This document shows, piece after piece, positions 1 through 9,550 of a stretch of 64,000 nucleotides of DNA. The notes beneath the pieces are model-generated. The model worked only from the letters and a program-made list of their open reading frames with translations. It had not been told where the DNA came from and searched no databases. Position numbers and translations under genes: made by a program. Numbering within the stretch: the first letter of the stretch is position 1; each line of letters opens with the position of its first letter. Origin of the DNA: Chania multitudinisentens RB-25 (GTDB taxonomy: Bacteria > Pseudomonadota > Gammaproteobacteria > Enterobacterales > Enterobacteriaceae); assembly GCF_000520015.2 (NCBI RefSeq), contig NZ_CP007044.2:3968001-4032000 (forward strand). Reading direction: 5' to 3'.

Positions 1-234
1 CAGGCGTTATGTGAACCCTTCCATGTTCATTTCCGGCTACTGAGCGATGTCGAAATCGCCACCTACGTACATTTGGAGCAACCGCTCAACTGTGCTGGCA
101 GTTTCAAAAGTGAAGGCTTGGGCATTGCGCTGTTTGAACGGCTTGAAGGGCGCGATCCAAATGCGCTGGTTGGCCTGCCGCTGATCGCATTGCTGGACAT
201 GTTGCGGGCTGAAGGTGTCAACCCGCTGAATTAA
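1..234 (+). CDS. yceF: Maf-like nucleotide pyrophosphatase YceF, C-terminal part
   Basis: The first 77 codons of the window read in frame to a TAA stop and match the C-terminal half of the Maf/YceF family, which hydrolyses modified nucleoside triphosphates such as 7-methyl-GTP. The visible text includes the family-like stretches CAGSFKSEG and ALFERLEGRDPNALVGLPL. The start lies left of the window. It converges on rluC with only 6 bases between the two stops, the arrangement found in E. coli. The assignment rests on recalled family similarity and on this neighbour pairing. Confidence 0.9.
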   Translation, partial: QALCEPFHVHFRLLSDVEIATYVHLEQPLNCAGSFKSEGLGIALFERLEGRDPNALVGLPLIALLDMLRAEGVNPLN

Positions 235-240
235 TAGAGG

Positions 241-1200
241 TTACTGGGCGGACTGTTTACGCAAAACCTGTAAGCAATGCCGTAATTCCTCATCCATCGG
301 CGCTTCGATACGCATCGTTTCGCCGGTGGCTGGGTGTTCAAAACGTAATGCGGCTGCATGCAGGAACAGGCGTTTCAGCCCAGTGCCCGCCAACTGGCGA
401 TCAAATTCCCGGTCGCCATAACGATCATCAAAAGCAATGGGGTGCCCGGCATGCAAGGTATGCACGCGGATCTGGTGAGTACGCCCGGTGATCGGGCTGG
501 CTTTCACCAGCGTGGCATGCGTAAAGCGCTCTTCCACCTTGAAACGGGTTTCTGATGGTTTGCCCTCGCTGCTGACCCGGACAATGCGTTCGCCACTTTG
601 CAGAATGTTTTTTAACAACGGTGCCTGAACCGCCTTACAATGCGACTGCCACTGGCCGCGCACCAAGGCCAGATAATCTTTCTGCATACCTTTAAGGCGT
701 AGTTGTTCATGCAGTGAACGCAGCGCGGAACGTTTTTTCGCTACCATCAGCACACCAGACGTATCACGATCCAGACGATGTACCAGTTCCAGAAAACGCG
801 CCTCTGGCCGCAACGCACGCAGCCCTTCGATCACGCCAAAACTCAGGCCACTGCCGCCGTGTACCGCCGTACCAGAGGGTTTGTTCAGCAGCAATACATG
901 CTCGTCCTCATAAAGGATACAATCAACCAACGCTGCCACTTTCTCCAGTTTGGCTGAAACCGGCGCATCTTCGCGTTCAGCCACGCGCACCGGCGGCACT
1001 CGCACCACATCGCCGGCCACCAGCTTGTATTCTGCCTTGATACGGCCTTTATTCACCCGCACCTCGCCTTTACGCACAATGCGATAAATCATGCTCTTTG
1101 GCACGCCTTTCAAGCGGGAAAGCAAAAAGTTGTCGATTCTCTGACCAGCTTCATCGTCAGAAATCGTAATTAATTGTACTGCGGGATTGTTCGTTTTCAT
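241..1200 (-). CDS. rluC: 23S rRNA pseudouridine(955/2504/2580) synthase RluC
   Basis: RluC converts three uridines of 23S rRNA to pseudouridine. The protein has an N-terminal S4 RNA-binding domain (GVPKSMIYRIVRKGEVRVN) followed by the RluA-type catalytic domain with the HRLDRDTSGV motif, whose Asp is the nucleophile in this family. The reading frame extends 31 codons further upstream, but I choose the internal ATG (MKTNNP) because the E. coli protein starts at the same place and the upstream residues look non-coding. At about 320 aa the length is normal. It is divergent from rne, as in E. coli. Confidence 0.95.
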   Translation of the reverse strand: MKTNNPAVQLITISDDEAGQRIDNFLLSRLKGVPKSMIYRIVRKGEVRVNKGRIKAEYKLVAGDVVRVPPVRVAEREDAPVSAKLEKVAALVDCILYEDEHVLLLNKPSGTAVHGGSGLSFGVIEGLRALRPEARFLELVHRLDRDTSGVLMVAKKRSALRSLHEQLRLKGMQKDYLALVRGQWQSHCKAVQAPLLKNILQSGERIVRVSSEGKPSETRFKVEERFTHATLVKASPITGRTHQIRVHTLHAGHPIAFDDRYGDREFDRQLAGTGLKRLFLHAAALRFEHPATGETMRIEAPMDEELRHCLQVLRKQSAQ

Positions 1201-1754
1201 GAGGCGGGATTCTAAATAGAGCGAGTAAATAGCGCCACCTCTTTTTATGTGCTTAACTGTCATTCTGGCTGCGGGAGAAATTACAGCGAACAATAAGGCA
1301 GCAAGCCAGTTTGAACGTTTGCGATTTCCTCCTCAGTTAAGGAAAAGTCACCTTGCTATAACGGTGTCAGGAATGGAATAATGATGTAACTTTCCGTGCT
1401 GATTCCCGTTGAAACAAGGGTAATTGCGGAATTATACAGTTTGTCTGGTGACACAAAAACGCAGCAATGGCGTAAGACGTAATGTGAAATCAAACAATTA
1501 GCGGGCTGCGGGTTGCAGCTTGGCCGGCAAATGGAATCAGATCTGTCGACGTAAATCAGAGGCTATTCCCTGAGTCAAAAGCGCTGTTTTCACAAAGAAA
1601 TACAGGCTTACCGAGATAATGCGCCCCTATGCAAGCGACAACCGGGAGGTTGACGGCTTTGCGAGAAGACACGGGGTTTTCGGTTTTTAACCTGGCCATG
1701 AGGTTATTTTGCCCGCAGCTTTGTCGATAATGTAAAAATAACGAGTAAGTTAAG
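1201..1754. promoter_or_regulatory. rluC-rne divergent intergenic region with long rne leader
   Basis: This is a 554-base non-coding stretch between the divergent starts of rluC and rne. In E. coli rne has an unusually long 5' UTR whose hairpins mediate autoregulation by RNase E, and the size here is consistent with a similar leader. Inverted segments such as GGGAGGTTGACGG and AACCTGGCCATGAGGTT lie within 110 bases of the rne start. I cannot fold it by eye well enough to name the autoregulatory hairpins. I see no protein-coding gene. Confidence 0.55.
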
Positions 1755-4700
1755 ATGAAAAGAATGTTGATTAACGCAACTCAGCAGGAAGAGTTGCGTG
1801 TTGCTCTTGTAGATGGGCAGCGGTTGTATGACCTGGATATTGAAAGCCCAGGCCATGAACAGAAAAAAGCGAATATTTATAAAGGCAAAATCACTCGTAT
1901 TGAACCCAGCCTTGAAGCAGCGTTTGTGGACTACGGCGCAGAACGACATGGTTTCCTCCCCCTGAAAGAAATCGCTCGCGAATATTTCCCCAGCAATTAT
2001 TCTTCCCATGGTCGCCCAAACATCAAAGATGTGCTGCGCGAAGGCCAGGAAGTTATCGTTCAGGTAGATAAAGAAGAACGTGGCAACAAAGGCGCTGCCT
2101 TGACCACCTTCATCAGCCTGGCAGGCAGCTATTTGGTGCTGATGCCGAATAACCCACGCGCCGGGGGCATTTCCCGCCGTATTGAGGGTGATGATCGTAC
2201 AGAACTGAAAGAAGCCCTCTCTTCGCTGCAATTGCCTGACGGCATGGGGCTGATCGTCCGTACTGCCGGCGTCGGTAAATCCGCCGATGCGCTACAGTGG
2301 GATCTTTCCTTCCGCCTGAAGCATTGGGAAGCAATCAAAAAGGCGGCCGAAGGCCGTCCTGCCCCGTTCCTGATCCATCAGGAAAGCAACGTTATCGTGC
2401 GTGCCTTCCGCGATTATCTGCGCCCGGATATTGGCGAAATACTGATCGACAACCCAAAAGTTCTCGATCTGGCCAAAGAGCACATTGCGGCTCTGGGGCG
2501 CCCGGATTTCAGCAGCAAAATAAAACTGTACAGCGGCGAAATCCCTCTGTTCAGCCACTATCAAATTGAATCGCAGATCGAGTCGGCATTCCAGCGTGAA
2601 GTGCGTCTGCCATCCGGTGGTTCTATCGTTATCGATACCACGGAAGCGTTGACCGCTATTGATATTAACTCTGCACGAGCCACCCGCGGCGGTGATATCG
2701 AAGAAACCGCGTTTAATACCAACCTGGAAGCCGCAGACGAAATTGCCCGCCAATTACGCCTGCGTGACCTGGGCGGCCTGATTGTCATCGATTTTATCGA
2801 TATGACCCCGGTGCGCCATCAGCGTGAAGTGGAAAACCGTCTGCGCGATGCGGTTCGTCAAGATCGTGCCCGCATCCAGATTGGCCGTATCTCGCGTTTT
2901 GGTTTGCTGGAAATGTCGCGTCAGCGCCTCAGCCCATCATTGGGGGAGTCCAGCCACCACGTCTGCCCACGCTGTAGCGGTACGGGAACCATCCGTGATA
3001 ACGAATCACTGGCGCTGTCCATCCTGCGCCTGATCGAAGAAGAAGCGCTAAAAGAAAACACCAAAGAAGTTCATGCTATCGTTCCCGTCCAGGTGGCCTC
3101 ATACCTGCTGAACGAAAAACGTGAATCTGTCAGTGCGATCGAAAAACGTCAGGGCGGTGTGAGAGCAATCATCGTACCTAACGACCAAATGCAAACTCCG
3201 CATTATTCGGTTCTGCGTGTACGCAAGGGTGAAGAAACCTCAACCTTGAGCTATCTGCTGCCGAAACTGCACGAAGAAGAAATGGCGCAACCGTTGGAAG
3301 AAACACCAATGGAGCGCAAGCGCCCAGAGCAACCTGCTCTTGCCTCTTTCTCTCTGGCTGCGGATGCTGCGCCACTCGCTGAAGAACCTGCGGTTGCCAG
3401 ACCTGCCACCACAGTCGCAGCCCCTTCTGCAACTCCTGTTGCAGCAGAAGCAAAACCAGGCTTACTGAGCCGCCTGTTTGGTGGCCTGAAATCCTTCTTC
3501 GCCAGTGAAGAAGAGCCAAAAGCAGAAACTCAAGCGGTTGAAACAGCCAAAACGGAAAATAGTGACAACCGCCGCCAAGATCGCCGTGGTCAGCGTCGTC
3601 AAAACACCGGGCGTAAAGAACGTAGCGATCGTGGAGAGCGGAAAGATCGTGATAATCGTGAGCCACGTGAAAACCGTGAAGGTCGCGAACCGCGTGAGAA
3701 CCGTGATGAGCAGCGTCGTAACAATCGTCGTAACGCGCAGCAAAATACGTCAGTTGCCAACGAAGTACAAACTGACGAAGCCGCTAAAGCGCAGAGTGAT
3801 GAGCAACAACAACGTCGCGAGCAACGCGCCGAACGCCAACGTCGCCGTCATGAAGAAAAACGCCAAGCCCAGCAAGATGTCAAAGTGCTGGAAAGCGCTG
3901 ATAGTGATGTAGCCAATGATGAAGGGCAGGAAGAACGTCATCATCAGCCCACACAGCGCCGTCAGCGTCGCCCACTGTCGCAGAAAGTGCGCGTGCTGTC
4001 TGCGGAAGAAGAACTGCATCGTGCAGCGGAAGAACTGCTAGCACCAAAAGTTCCCGCTGTGGTAGCAGCAATACCTCATATTGCTGTGATTGAAGAAAGC
4101 GTGAAACTGCTGCCTGAAACCATTGCCACCCCGGTTGAGGATAATGCATCAGATAACCGCGCTAACGGTGAAAACGGCATGCCGCGCCGCTCACGCCGCT
4201 CACCACGGCATTTACGTGTCAGTGGGCAGCGCCGCCGTCGCTATCGTGATGAGCGTTATCCTGTTCAAGCGCCAATGCCGTTAGCGGGTGCTTTTGCATC
4301 GCCGGAAATGGCATCAGGTAAAGTATGGTTACGTTACCCTGTCACTCAAGCTACACAAGCGGTTCAGCAAACCGAGCTTCCAACTGAATCGGCCGAGATC
4401 GTAGCAAATAATGTTATGGTTCCTGCCAACATAGCCGCCGTGGCTAATATTACTGCTCTGGTACAAGAAGCACAGCCGGAAGTTATTGACGTTCAACAGG
4501 TGGTAGAGTCCGTAGAGCCACCTCTCGAAACAGTTCAGGCATCTGCGGAAGCAATCTCTGAGGTTCCAGTCATCCCTACTTCATTGATTGAAGAGGTTGC
4601 ACAAATGGCTGAAACTTCGGTTGAGGCACCAGTAGAAGTTGAAGTTTCAGCAACCACAGTGGCTTCGGTAGAAATAATAGCAACTCAGCCGAACGTAGAA

Positions 4701-4994
4701 ATGACAGCCGTGCAACCGGAGCAGGAAACCGTTTCTGCTCTGATACAGGAAGAACAGATCGTTGAGCAACAGTTGCCGGTTCACGTTCAGACCGAGCCAA
4801 ACGTGCGTTATAAGCATATTGCCACCGCACCGATGACTAAGGCACCTGCTCCAGCCTATGAGCCTGAAACACCGAAGCACAGCGACTGGCAGCGCCCTTC
4901 CTTCGATTTTGACGGTAAAGGCTCCGCTGGCGGGCATGCTGCGGTGAATCAAGCCACCGCTCCTGCTACCAAACCGCAGCCGGTCAGCAACTAA
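1755..4994 (+). CDS. rne: Ribonuclease E
   Basis: RNase E is the essential endonuclease that starts mRNA decay and processes rRNA and tRNA; it scaffolds the degradosome at the inner membrane. The N-terminal half is almost identical to E. coli: an S1 domain from about residue 35, catalytic aspartates in TAIDINSARATRGG and GLIVIDFIDM, and the zinc-link CPRC near residue 404. The C-terminal half is low-complexity. It has an Arg-rich RNA-binding segment around residues 600-690 and a terminal segment (HSDWQRPSFDFDGKG) like the PNPase-binding end. The length of 1079 aa is normal. A clear terminator follows. Confidence 0.98.
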   Translation: MKRMLINATQQEELRVALVDGQRLYDLDIESPGHEQKKANIYKGKITRIEPSLEAAFVDYGAERHGFLPLKEIAREYFPSNYSSHGRPNIKDVLREGQEVIVQVDKEERGNKGAALTTFISLAGSYLVLMPNNPRAGGISRRIEGDDRTELKEALSSLQLPDGMGLIVRTAGVGKSADALQWDLSFRLKHWEAIKKAAEGRPAPFLIHQESNVIVRAFRDYLRPDIGEILIDNPKVLDLAKEHIAALGRPDFSSKIKLYSGEIPLFSHYQIESQIESAFQREVRLPSGGSIVIDTTEALTAIDINSARATRGGDIEETAFNTNLEAADEIARQLRLRDLGGLIVIDFIDMTPVRHQREVENRLRDAVRQDRARIQIGRISRFGLLEMSRQRLSPSLGESSHHVCPRCSGTGTIRDNESLALSILRLIEEEALKENTKEVHAIVPVQVASYLLNEKRESVSAIEKRQGGVRAIIVPNDQMQTPHYSVLRVRKGEETSTLSYLLPKLHEEEMAQPLEETPMERKRPEQPALASFSLAADAAPLAEEPAVARPATTVAAPSATPVAAEAKPGLLSRLFGGLKSFFASEEEPKAETQAVETAKTENSDNRRQDRRGQRRQNTGRKERSDRGERKDRDNREPRENREGREPRENRDEQRRNNRRNAQQNTSVANEVQTDEAAKAQSDEQQQRREQRAERQRRRHEEKRQAQQDVKVLESADSDVANDEGQEERHHQPTQRRQRRPLSQKVRVLSAEEELHRAAEELLAPKVPAVVAAIPHIAVIEESVKLLPETIATPVEDNASDNRANGENGMPRRSRRSPRHLRVSGQRRRRYRDERYPVQAPMPLAGAFASPEMASGKVWLRYPVTQATQAVQQTELPTESAEIVANNVMVPANIAAVANITALVQEAQPEVIDVQQVVESVEPPLETVQASAEAISEVPVIPTSLIEEVAQMAETSVEAPVEVEVSATTVASVEIIATQPNVEMTAVQPEQETVSALIQEEQIVEQQLPVHVQTEPNVRYKHIATAPMTKAPAPAYEPETPKHSDWQRPSFDFDGKGSAGGHAAVNQATAPATKPQPVSN

Positions 4995-5019
4995 GTCATT
5001 ACTACTGTACGAGTAAATA

Positions 5020-5046
5020 CACCCGCCTTCTTGGCGGGTTTTTTAT
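5020..5046 (+). terminator. rne intrinsic terminator
   Basis: The sequence ACCCGCC-TTCTT-GGCGGGT forms a perfect 7-bp stem followed by TTTTTT, 25 bases after the rne stop. It is a classical Rho-independent terminator. Confidence 0.92.
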
Positions 5047-5211
5047 TGGCACAAGAAAAACTCAACGCCTCTTCGGCTAACTGATTTCAACTTACCCTTA
5101 ACAAACAGATGCATCACAAGCGCTTTACGCTTATGCTTACACCCCGGCGTGAATAACCCTCAATTATTCGCTTTTATCACAATACTTTTCTGACCGCCGG
5201 AGCTTTGCGAC

Positions 5212-6261
5212 ATGACTGCACAACCTCAAGCCCTGAAAATCCGCCGCCCTGACGATTGGCACATCCATCTGCGTGACGATGACATGCTGAAAACGGTTCT
5301 GCCTTATACCAGTCAGGTATTTGGCCGAGCGATTGTGATGCCAAACTTGGTTCCACCGATCACGACTATCGCTGCCGCCATAAGTTACCGCGAACGCATT
5401 CTAGCGGCTATTCCTGCGGGCCATAAATTCACCCCCCTAATGACCTGTTATTTAACTGATTCGCTGGCGGCGGCAGAACTGGTTAACGGATTCAAGCAAG
5501 GGGTATTTACCGCTGCCAAGCTGTACCCTGCCAATGCGACGACCAATTCCAGCCACGGTGTCAGCGACATTAAGGGCATTTATCCACTGCTGGAGCAAAT
5601 GCAGAAAATTGGTATGCCTCTGCTCATCCATGGTGAAGTCACCGATGCTGCCATCGATATTTTTGACCGGGAAGCACGTTTTATCGAGCAGGTGATGGAA
5701 CCCATCCGCCAACAATTCCCTGAGCTTAAAATTGTTTTCGAACACATCACAACCAAAGAAGCCGCTCAGTATGTGCAGGAAGCCAACCATTTCCTTGGTG
5801 CCACCATTACTCCACAACACCTGATGTTTAACCGCAATCATATGCTGGTTGGCGGGATCCGCCCGCACTTGTTCTGCTTGCCTATTCTAAAGCGCAATAT
5901 CCACCAGGAGGCTCTGCGTAAAGCGGTGGCTAGCGGTTCTGAGCGGTTCTTTTTAGGTACTGATTCTGCTCCTCATGCTAAACACAGGAAAGAGGCCAGC
6001 TGTGGTTGTGCTGGGGTCTTCAATGCCCCGAGTGCCATGCCGGCTTATGCTACTGTCTTTGAGCAGCTAGGCGCTTTGGAACATCTTGAGGCTTTTTGTT
6101 CGCTCAATGGGCCGCGTTTCTATGGCTTGCCGATTAATGACGATTTTATCGAGCTACAACGCTTACCTGTGGTGCAACCGGAAGATATCGTGCTTGGCCA
6201 TGAATCACTCGTGCCTTTCTTGGCCGGTGAAAGCACTCACTGGTCTGTAACTGTGTGCTAG
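5212..6261 (+). CDS. pyrC: Dihydroorotase, class II
   Basis: PyrC cyclises N-carbamoyl-aspartate to dihydroorotate, the third step of pyrimidine synthesis. The metal-binding HxH motif is in DDWHIHLRDD near residue 17. The lysine that becomes carboxylated sits in TAAKLYPANATTNS near residue 103. Later His ligands are in LLIHGEV and VFEHITT, and the catalytic Asp is in LGTDSAPH. The length of 349 aa matches the E. coli enzyme (348). The start is supported by CCGGAG upstream. In E. coli translation of pyrC is tuned by start-site switching in the leader; whether that happens here is not visible. Confidence 0.97.
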   Translation: MTAQPQALKIRRPDDWHIHLRDDDMLKTVLPYTSQVFGRAIVMPNLVPPITTIAAAISYRERILAAIPAGHKFTPLMTCYLTDSLAAAELVNGFKQGVFTAAKLYPANATTNSSHGVSDIKGIYPLLEQMQKIGMPLLIHGEVTDAAIDIFDREARFIEQVMEPIRQQFPELKIVFEHITTKEAAQYVQEANHFLGATITPQHLMFNRNHMLVGGIRPHLFCLPILKRNIHQEALRKAVASGSERFFLGTDSAPHAKHRKEASCGCAGVFNAPSAMPAYATVFEQLGALEHLEAFCSLNGPRFYGLPINDDFIELQRLPVVQPEDIVLGHESLVPFLAGESTHWSVTVC

Positions 6262-6295
6262 TTTTTCATCTTCGCTCTTGCCCTTGTTAATGAGA

Positions 6296-6315
6296 TACTG
6301 TATAAATAAACAGTA
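6296..6315 (+). promoter_or_regulatory. LexA (SOS) box upstream of dinI
   Basis: TACTGTATAAATAAACAGTA matches the LexA consensus TACTGTATATATAAACAGTA at 19 of 20 positions, including the CTGT/ACAG core. It lies 19 bases before the dinI start codon, so LexA bound here would block transcription of dinI until DNA damage. Confidence 0.95.
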
Positions 6316-6334
6316 AACAACTTCGGGGGCAATT

Positions 6335-6574
6335 ATGCGTATTGAAGTCACTATCGATAAAACCAAACCACTGCCATCAGGGGCTATTGAAGCTCTGAGC
6401 AGCGAGTTCAGTAAACGGGTAAAACACCAATTTCCCGATACCGTCGTGCAGATACGTTATGCCGGAGCCAATGGGTTATCAGTACTGGGTGGAGCCAAAA
6501 CCGATAAAGAACTGATTGAGGAAATACTCCAAGAAACCTGGGAAAGTGCCGACGATTGGTTCGATGCAGAATAA
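6335..6574 (+). CDS. dinI: DNA damage-inducible protein DinI
   Basis: DinI binds RecA and tunes the SOS response by stabilising filaments and limiting UmuD cleavage. The 79-residue sequence starts MRIEVTIDKTKPLP and ends with an acidic helix (EILQETWESADDWFDAE) typical of the family, which mimics DNA in its contact with RecA. It is expressed alone, from an SOS promoter directly upstream and with a terminator directly downstream. The RBS is GGGGGC, 9 bases from ATG. Confidence 0.97.
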   Translation: MRIEVTIDKTKPLPSGAIEALSSEFSKRVKHQFPDTVVQIRYAGANGLSVLGGAKTDKELIEEILQETWESADDWFDAE

Positions 6575-6592
6575 CACTGCAATGCTGTTGTT

Positions 6593-6618
6593 GCCGGAGG
6601 TCGCTCTCCGGCTTTTTT
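6593..6618 (+). terminator. dinI terminator
   Basis: GCCGGAGG-TCGC-TCTCCGGC followed by TTTTTT forms a strong hairpin 18 bases after the dinI stop, so dinI is a single-gene unit. Confidence 0.9.
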
Positions 6619-6709
6619 GTTTTTGTCATTATCAGAATTTTGCTGGAACAAACACGGTATCTAGTCTGTAATAAGTGAACGTGCTGCATCTTCACAAAAG
6701 GTATTCTGC

Positions 6710-6988
6710 ATGGCTCCAAATAAAGGCAAACCTGAAGAGGTAATGACTTTTGGGGAACTGATAGCATTAATTGCCGATCAAAAAAGGCGCTTGAATGTGC
6801 TTGAGATTGCTTTTTCTTACCTTGCCTTTAGTTTGGACGATAAAGCCAACCACTTACTGATCCATAGCCTGAAACTTGAGGCACAAAATCAAAGCCGAGA
6901 CGCCGAGACGCAAAAACACTTTGCCCATTTGGCTACCGAATTAGAAAGCCATACTCGCCATCAAATCATACCACCCGTTATAGAATAG
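6710..6988 (+). CDS. Small helical protein, possibly IraP-like anti-adaptor
   Basis: This 92-residue protein has a good RBS (AAAGG, 8 bases before ATG) and normal backbone codon use, so it is probably a real gene. It is predicted almost entirely helical. The stretch LIALIADQKRRLNVLEIAFSY followed by a hydrophilic helix recalls the size and layout of IraP, which blocks RssB-dependent proteolysis of sigma-S. The residue match is weak, so this is only a suggestion. It stands alone between dinI and bssS, with no obvious terminator after it. Confidence 0.6.
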   Translation: MAPNKGKPEEVMTFGELIALIADQKRRLNVLEIAFSYLAFSLDDKANHLLIHSLKLEAQNQSRDAETQKHFAHLATELESHTRHQIIPPVIE

Positions 6989-7177
6989 TATTTGTACTGC
7001 ATGGTTCGCCGCTCGTTTGCCAGACAATTGTTCAAACAAATATTTATTTTTTATAAATCGTAGGAAAACCCCCACAGTAAAGCTGGGGTGCGTATACTGT
7101 AAAGGCTCACCCTGGTGATGGGCCGCATTGATCCTCGTTAGTAACTCATGTTAGTCACTACTTGATAAGGGGTCTTT

Positions 7178-7432
7178 ATGGACAGAAATGATGAAGTAAT
7201 TCAGACACATCCGTTAGTTGGCTGGGATATCAGTACTGTCGATGTTTATAATGCCATGATGATTCGTCTTCATTACCTGTCTTCTCTAGACCAAACAGCT
7301 GAAGAAGCTCAAGTGGATCGAACGCTTTGGCTAACCACAGATGTAGCCCGCCAATTGATCAATATCTTAGAGGCTGGCATTGCAAAAATAGAATCAACGG
7401 ATTACCACGACCTTGATAGAAGAAAACACTGA
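7178..7432 (+). CDS. bssS: Biofilm formation regulator BssS
   Basis: This is close to E. coli BssS (YceP): EVIQTHPLVGWDISTVD near the N-terminus and LWLTTDVARQ followed by ILEAGIAKIES near the end are nearly identical. In E. coli BssS affects biofilm formation and indole/AI-2 responses; no biochemical activity is established. The RBS AAGGGG is 6 bases before ATG. It is its own transcription unit: a possible -10 (TATACT) lies about 80 bases upstream, just after an ACCCCCA/CTGGGGT inverted repeat, and a strong terminator follows. Confidence 0.95.
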   Translation: MDRNDEVIQTHPLVGWDISTVDVYNAMMIRLHYLSSLDQTAEEAQVDRTLWLTTDVARQLINILEAGIAKIESTDYHDLDRRKH

Positions 7433-7452
7433 TTCATATATTACCCCCTCCT

Positions 7453-7482
7453 AAAGCGCCAGCAGTGATCTGGCGCTTTTTT
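7453..7482 (+). terminator. bssS terminator
   Basis: AAAGCGCCAG-CAGTGAT-CTGGCGCTTTTTT has an 8-bp GC-rich stem and a T run; it begins 20 bases after the bssS stop. Confidence 0.93.
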
Positions 7483-7557
7483 CTTTTGTGCACAGCAAGT
7501 ACATTGCTATGAACAAATGCGGTTATAAAAACAGACACAACAAAGAAGGAAAGGTAC

Positions 7558-8670
7558 GTGGAATATGATTTAATCATCGTGGGTAGTGGCTCCGTCGGTG
7601 CTGCTGCTGGCTACTACGCCACCCGCAATGGCCTCAAAACGCTTATGATTGACCGAGCAGTACCGCCACACCGTAACGGCAGCCATCACGGTGATACACG
7701 CATCATCCGTCATGCTTACGGCGAAGGTGAAAAATACGTTCCACTCATTCTGCGAGCTCAAGCCCTATGGAATGCGCTGGAACAAAAAAGTGGTGAAAAA
7801 TTGTTTCACTCCTGTGGCGTGCTCAATATGGGCCCACCGGATTCCCGATTTATTAACACTGCGCAGCACAGTGCGAAAAATTTCAATCTCAACACACAAG
7901 TGCTGAATCTGGAGCAAATCAGGCAACGTTGGCCCGAATTTAATGCGCCTGAAGGCTATATCGGCATATTCGAACCGGATGCCGGCATTTTACGTTCTGA
8001 ATTAGCCGTTGCCAGTTATATCAGGTTGGCCAAAGAAGCAGGCTGTGCTCAATTGTTCAATTGCCAGGTCAGTGCAATAGAGCAAATCGAAGGCGGAGTA
8101 GCCGTCATAACAACTGAAGGGCGCTTTCAAGCCCGTAAAGCTGTGATCACCGCAGGAACCTGGGTAAAAAACCTGTTGCCACAGTTGCCAATAACATCCC
8201 TGCGAAAAGTTTTCTCTTGGCATCAAGCTGATGGCCGTTACAGCGAAAACAACCGCTTCCCCGCCTTTACCGCCGAAGCCCAAGATGGCTGCCGCTATTA
8301 TGGTTTCCCATCGGATAATGATGGTTTAAAAGTGGGTAAACACGATGGCGGCCAACTCATTGAAACGCCAGAGCAGCGTCAGCCTTTTGGCACGATGGCT
8401 GGCGATGGTGCTGAGGTATTCGGTTTTCTTCGCCAATTTCTACCTGGTGTGGGTGTCTGTTTACATGGTGAAGCTTGCAGTTATGACATGAGCCCTGATG
8501 AGGACTTCATCATCGACACTTTACCGAGCTGTAAGCAACTGATGGTCATCACTGGTTTGAGTGGCCATGGTTTTAAATTTGCCAGTGTATTGGGCGAAAT
8601 TGCAGCACTGTTCGCACAGGATAAAATGCCACCATTAAACATTGCCCCTTTCAGCCTGCAACGCTTTTAA
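7558..8670 (+). CDS. solA: N-methyl-L-tryptophan oxidase
   Basis: SolA is a monomeric sarcosine oxidase-type flavoenzyme that oxidatively demethylates N-methyl-L-tryptophan with release of formaldehyde and peroxide. The FAD-binding GxGxxG motif is IIVGSGSVGAAAG at residues 6-18. The Cys that carries covalent FAD in this family lies in LHGEACSYDMSPDEDF near residue 305. The length of 370 aa is normal. The frame starts with GTG, preceded by AAGGAAAGG. There is no signal peptide, so it is cytoplasmic. Confidence 0.95.
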   Translation: MEYDLIIVGSGSVGAAAGYYATRNGLKTLMIDRAVPPHRNGSHHGDTRIIRHAYGEGEKYVPLILRAQALWNALEQKSGEKLFHSCGVLNMGPPDSRFINTAQHSAKNFNLNTQVLNLEQIRQRWPEFNAPEGYIGIFEPDAGILRSELAVASYIRLAKEAGCAQLFNCQVSAIEQIEGGVAVITTEGRFQARKAVITAGTWVKNLLPQLPITSLRKVFSWHQADGRYSENNRFPAFTAEAQDGCRYYGFPSDNDGLKVGKHDGGQLIETPEQRQPFGTMAGDGAEVFGFLRQFLPGVGVCLHGEACSYDMSPDEDFIIDTLPSCKQLMVITGLSGHGFKFASVLGEIAALFAQDKMPPLNIAPFSLQRF

Positions 8671-8879
8671 TCCCTTCCCTGCAACTCGCTATTTATCTCA
8701 GTTGCAGGTTAAAAGTCCGCAATAGCTCATTATCAATCTCGATATATATAAATAACTTTATATAAACAGAGTGCACCATCCATTACGCCTGGATTTCCGA
8801 ATTGATCCCATAAGGGAACAAGGACTATCCTAACTCCTTGTGAATATTCGGTTTTTGCGTTACTAACAAGGACGTTACC

Positions 8880-9500
8880 ATGAAATTGCTGATTGTGGAT
8901 GCATGCTGTTTCACTCGTTTAGGCATTGCCAGCCACTTTACGGATAATATCTTTACCTCAGTGAGATGCAGCCAAAGTATTGATGCTGCTCTTCTTTTAT
9001 TGGCTAATTTTCAGCCAAGCCATATCTTGGTGAATTTGACGAACTACTGCCGTCATTCTGAAAACAATCTTCTGCTAGAAGCATTTATAAACGCAACTCA
9101 AAGCTCGACACTGCATATTTACCTGGAAACGCCCTACCCTTACAGTGAAAAACCCATACGTATAACTGATAATGCTTTCTTGTTCAGCAAAACAATTTTA
9201 GCCTGTGTATTACGCTCGTTGCGCAAAAATACCACAGCACTGGTGGATAATAATCATAAATATTCGCTTTTCAGCCCACAGGAATTGGCAGTGATGAAAT
9301 ACTGGCTGGCGGAAACAGCAAACTATCACATAGCGAAAAAGCTCCAAATCAGCACGCATACCGTGTATGTACATAAACGCCATATCATGGAAAAAACTTA
9401 TACCCGCAACCGGCTGGAATTTTATACATTGTATAATGTGCTACGTTATTTCTATCCAACAACACTCAATCATTCCCCTCTGAATCTGGTTGCTGTATAA
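8880..9500 (+). CDS. LuxR-type transcriptional regulator, RcsA/BglJ-like
   Basis: The protein has an N-terminal response-regulator-like fold that lacks the usual phospho-acceptor triad. A C-terminal LuxR-type helix-turn-helix follows (FSPQELAVMKYWLAETANYHIAKKL, then ISTHTVYVHKRHIMEK). The size of 206 aa and layout match RcsA, BglJ and related auxiliary regulators that pair with RcsB, but similarity is too loose to name the gene. It stands alone with RBS AAGGA. The 200-base upstream region carries CTGCAAC/GTTGCAG and AAGGA/TCCTT inverted pieces. The target genes are unknown. Confidence 0.75.
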   Translation: MKLLIVDACCFTRLGIASHFTDNIFTSVRCSQSIDAALLLLANFQPSHILVNLTNYCRHSENNLLLEAFINATQSSTLHIYLETPYPYSEKPIRITDNAFLFSKTILACVLRSLRKNTTALVDNNHKYSLFSPQELAVMKYWLAETANYHIAKKLQISTHTVYVHKRHIMEKTYTRNRLEFYTLYNVLRYFYPTTLNHSPLNLVAV

Positions 9501-9550
9501 AAATCGCAACGAACAATGGACTGTTAATGATTGGCGCTGACGGGCATCAT

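Noticed and set aside
2292..4952. Several long minus-strand reading frames opposite rne
   Set aside because: They are mirror frames of a strongly coding, low-complexity gene, have no RBS or family and are fully explained by rne.
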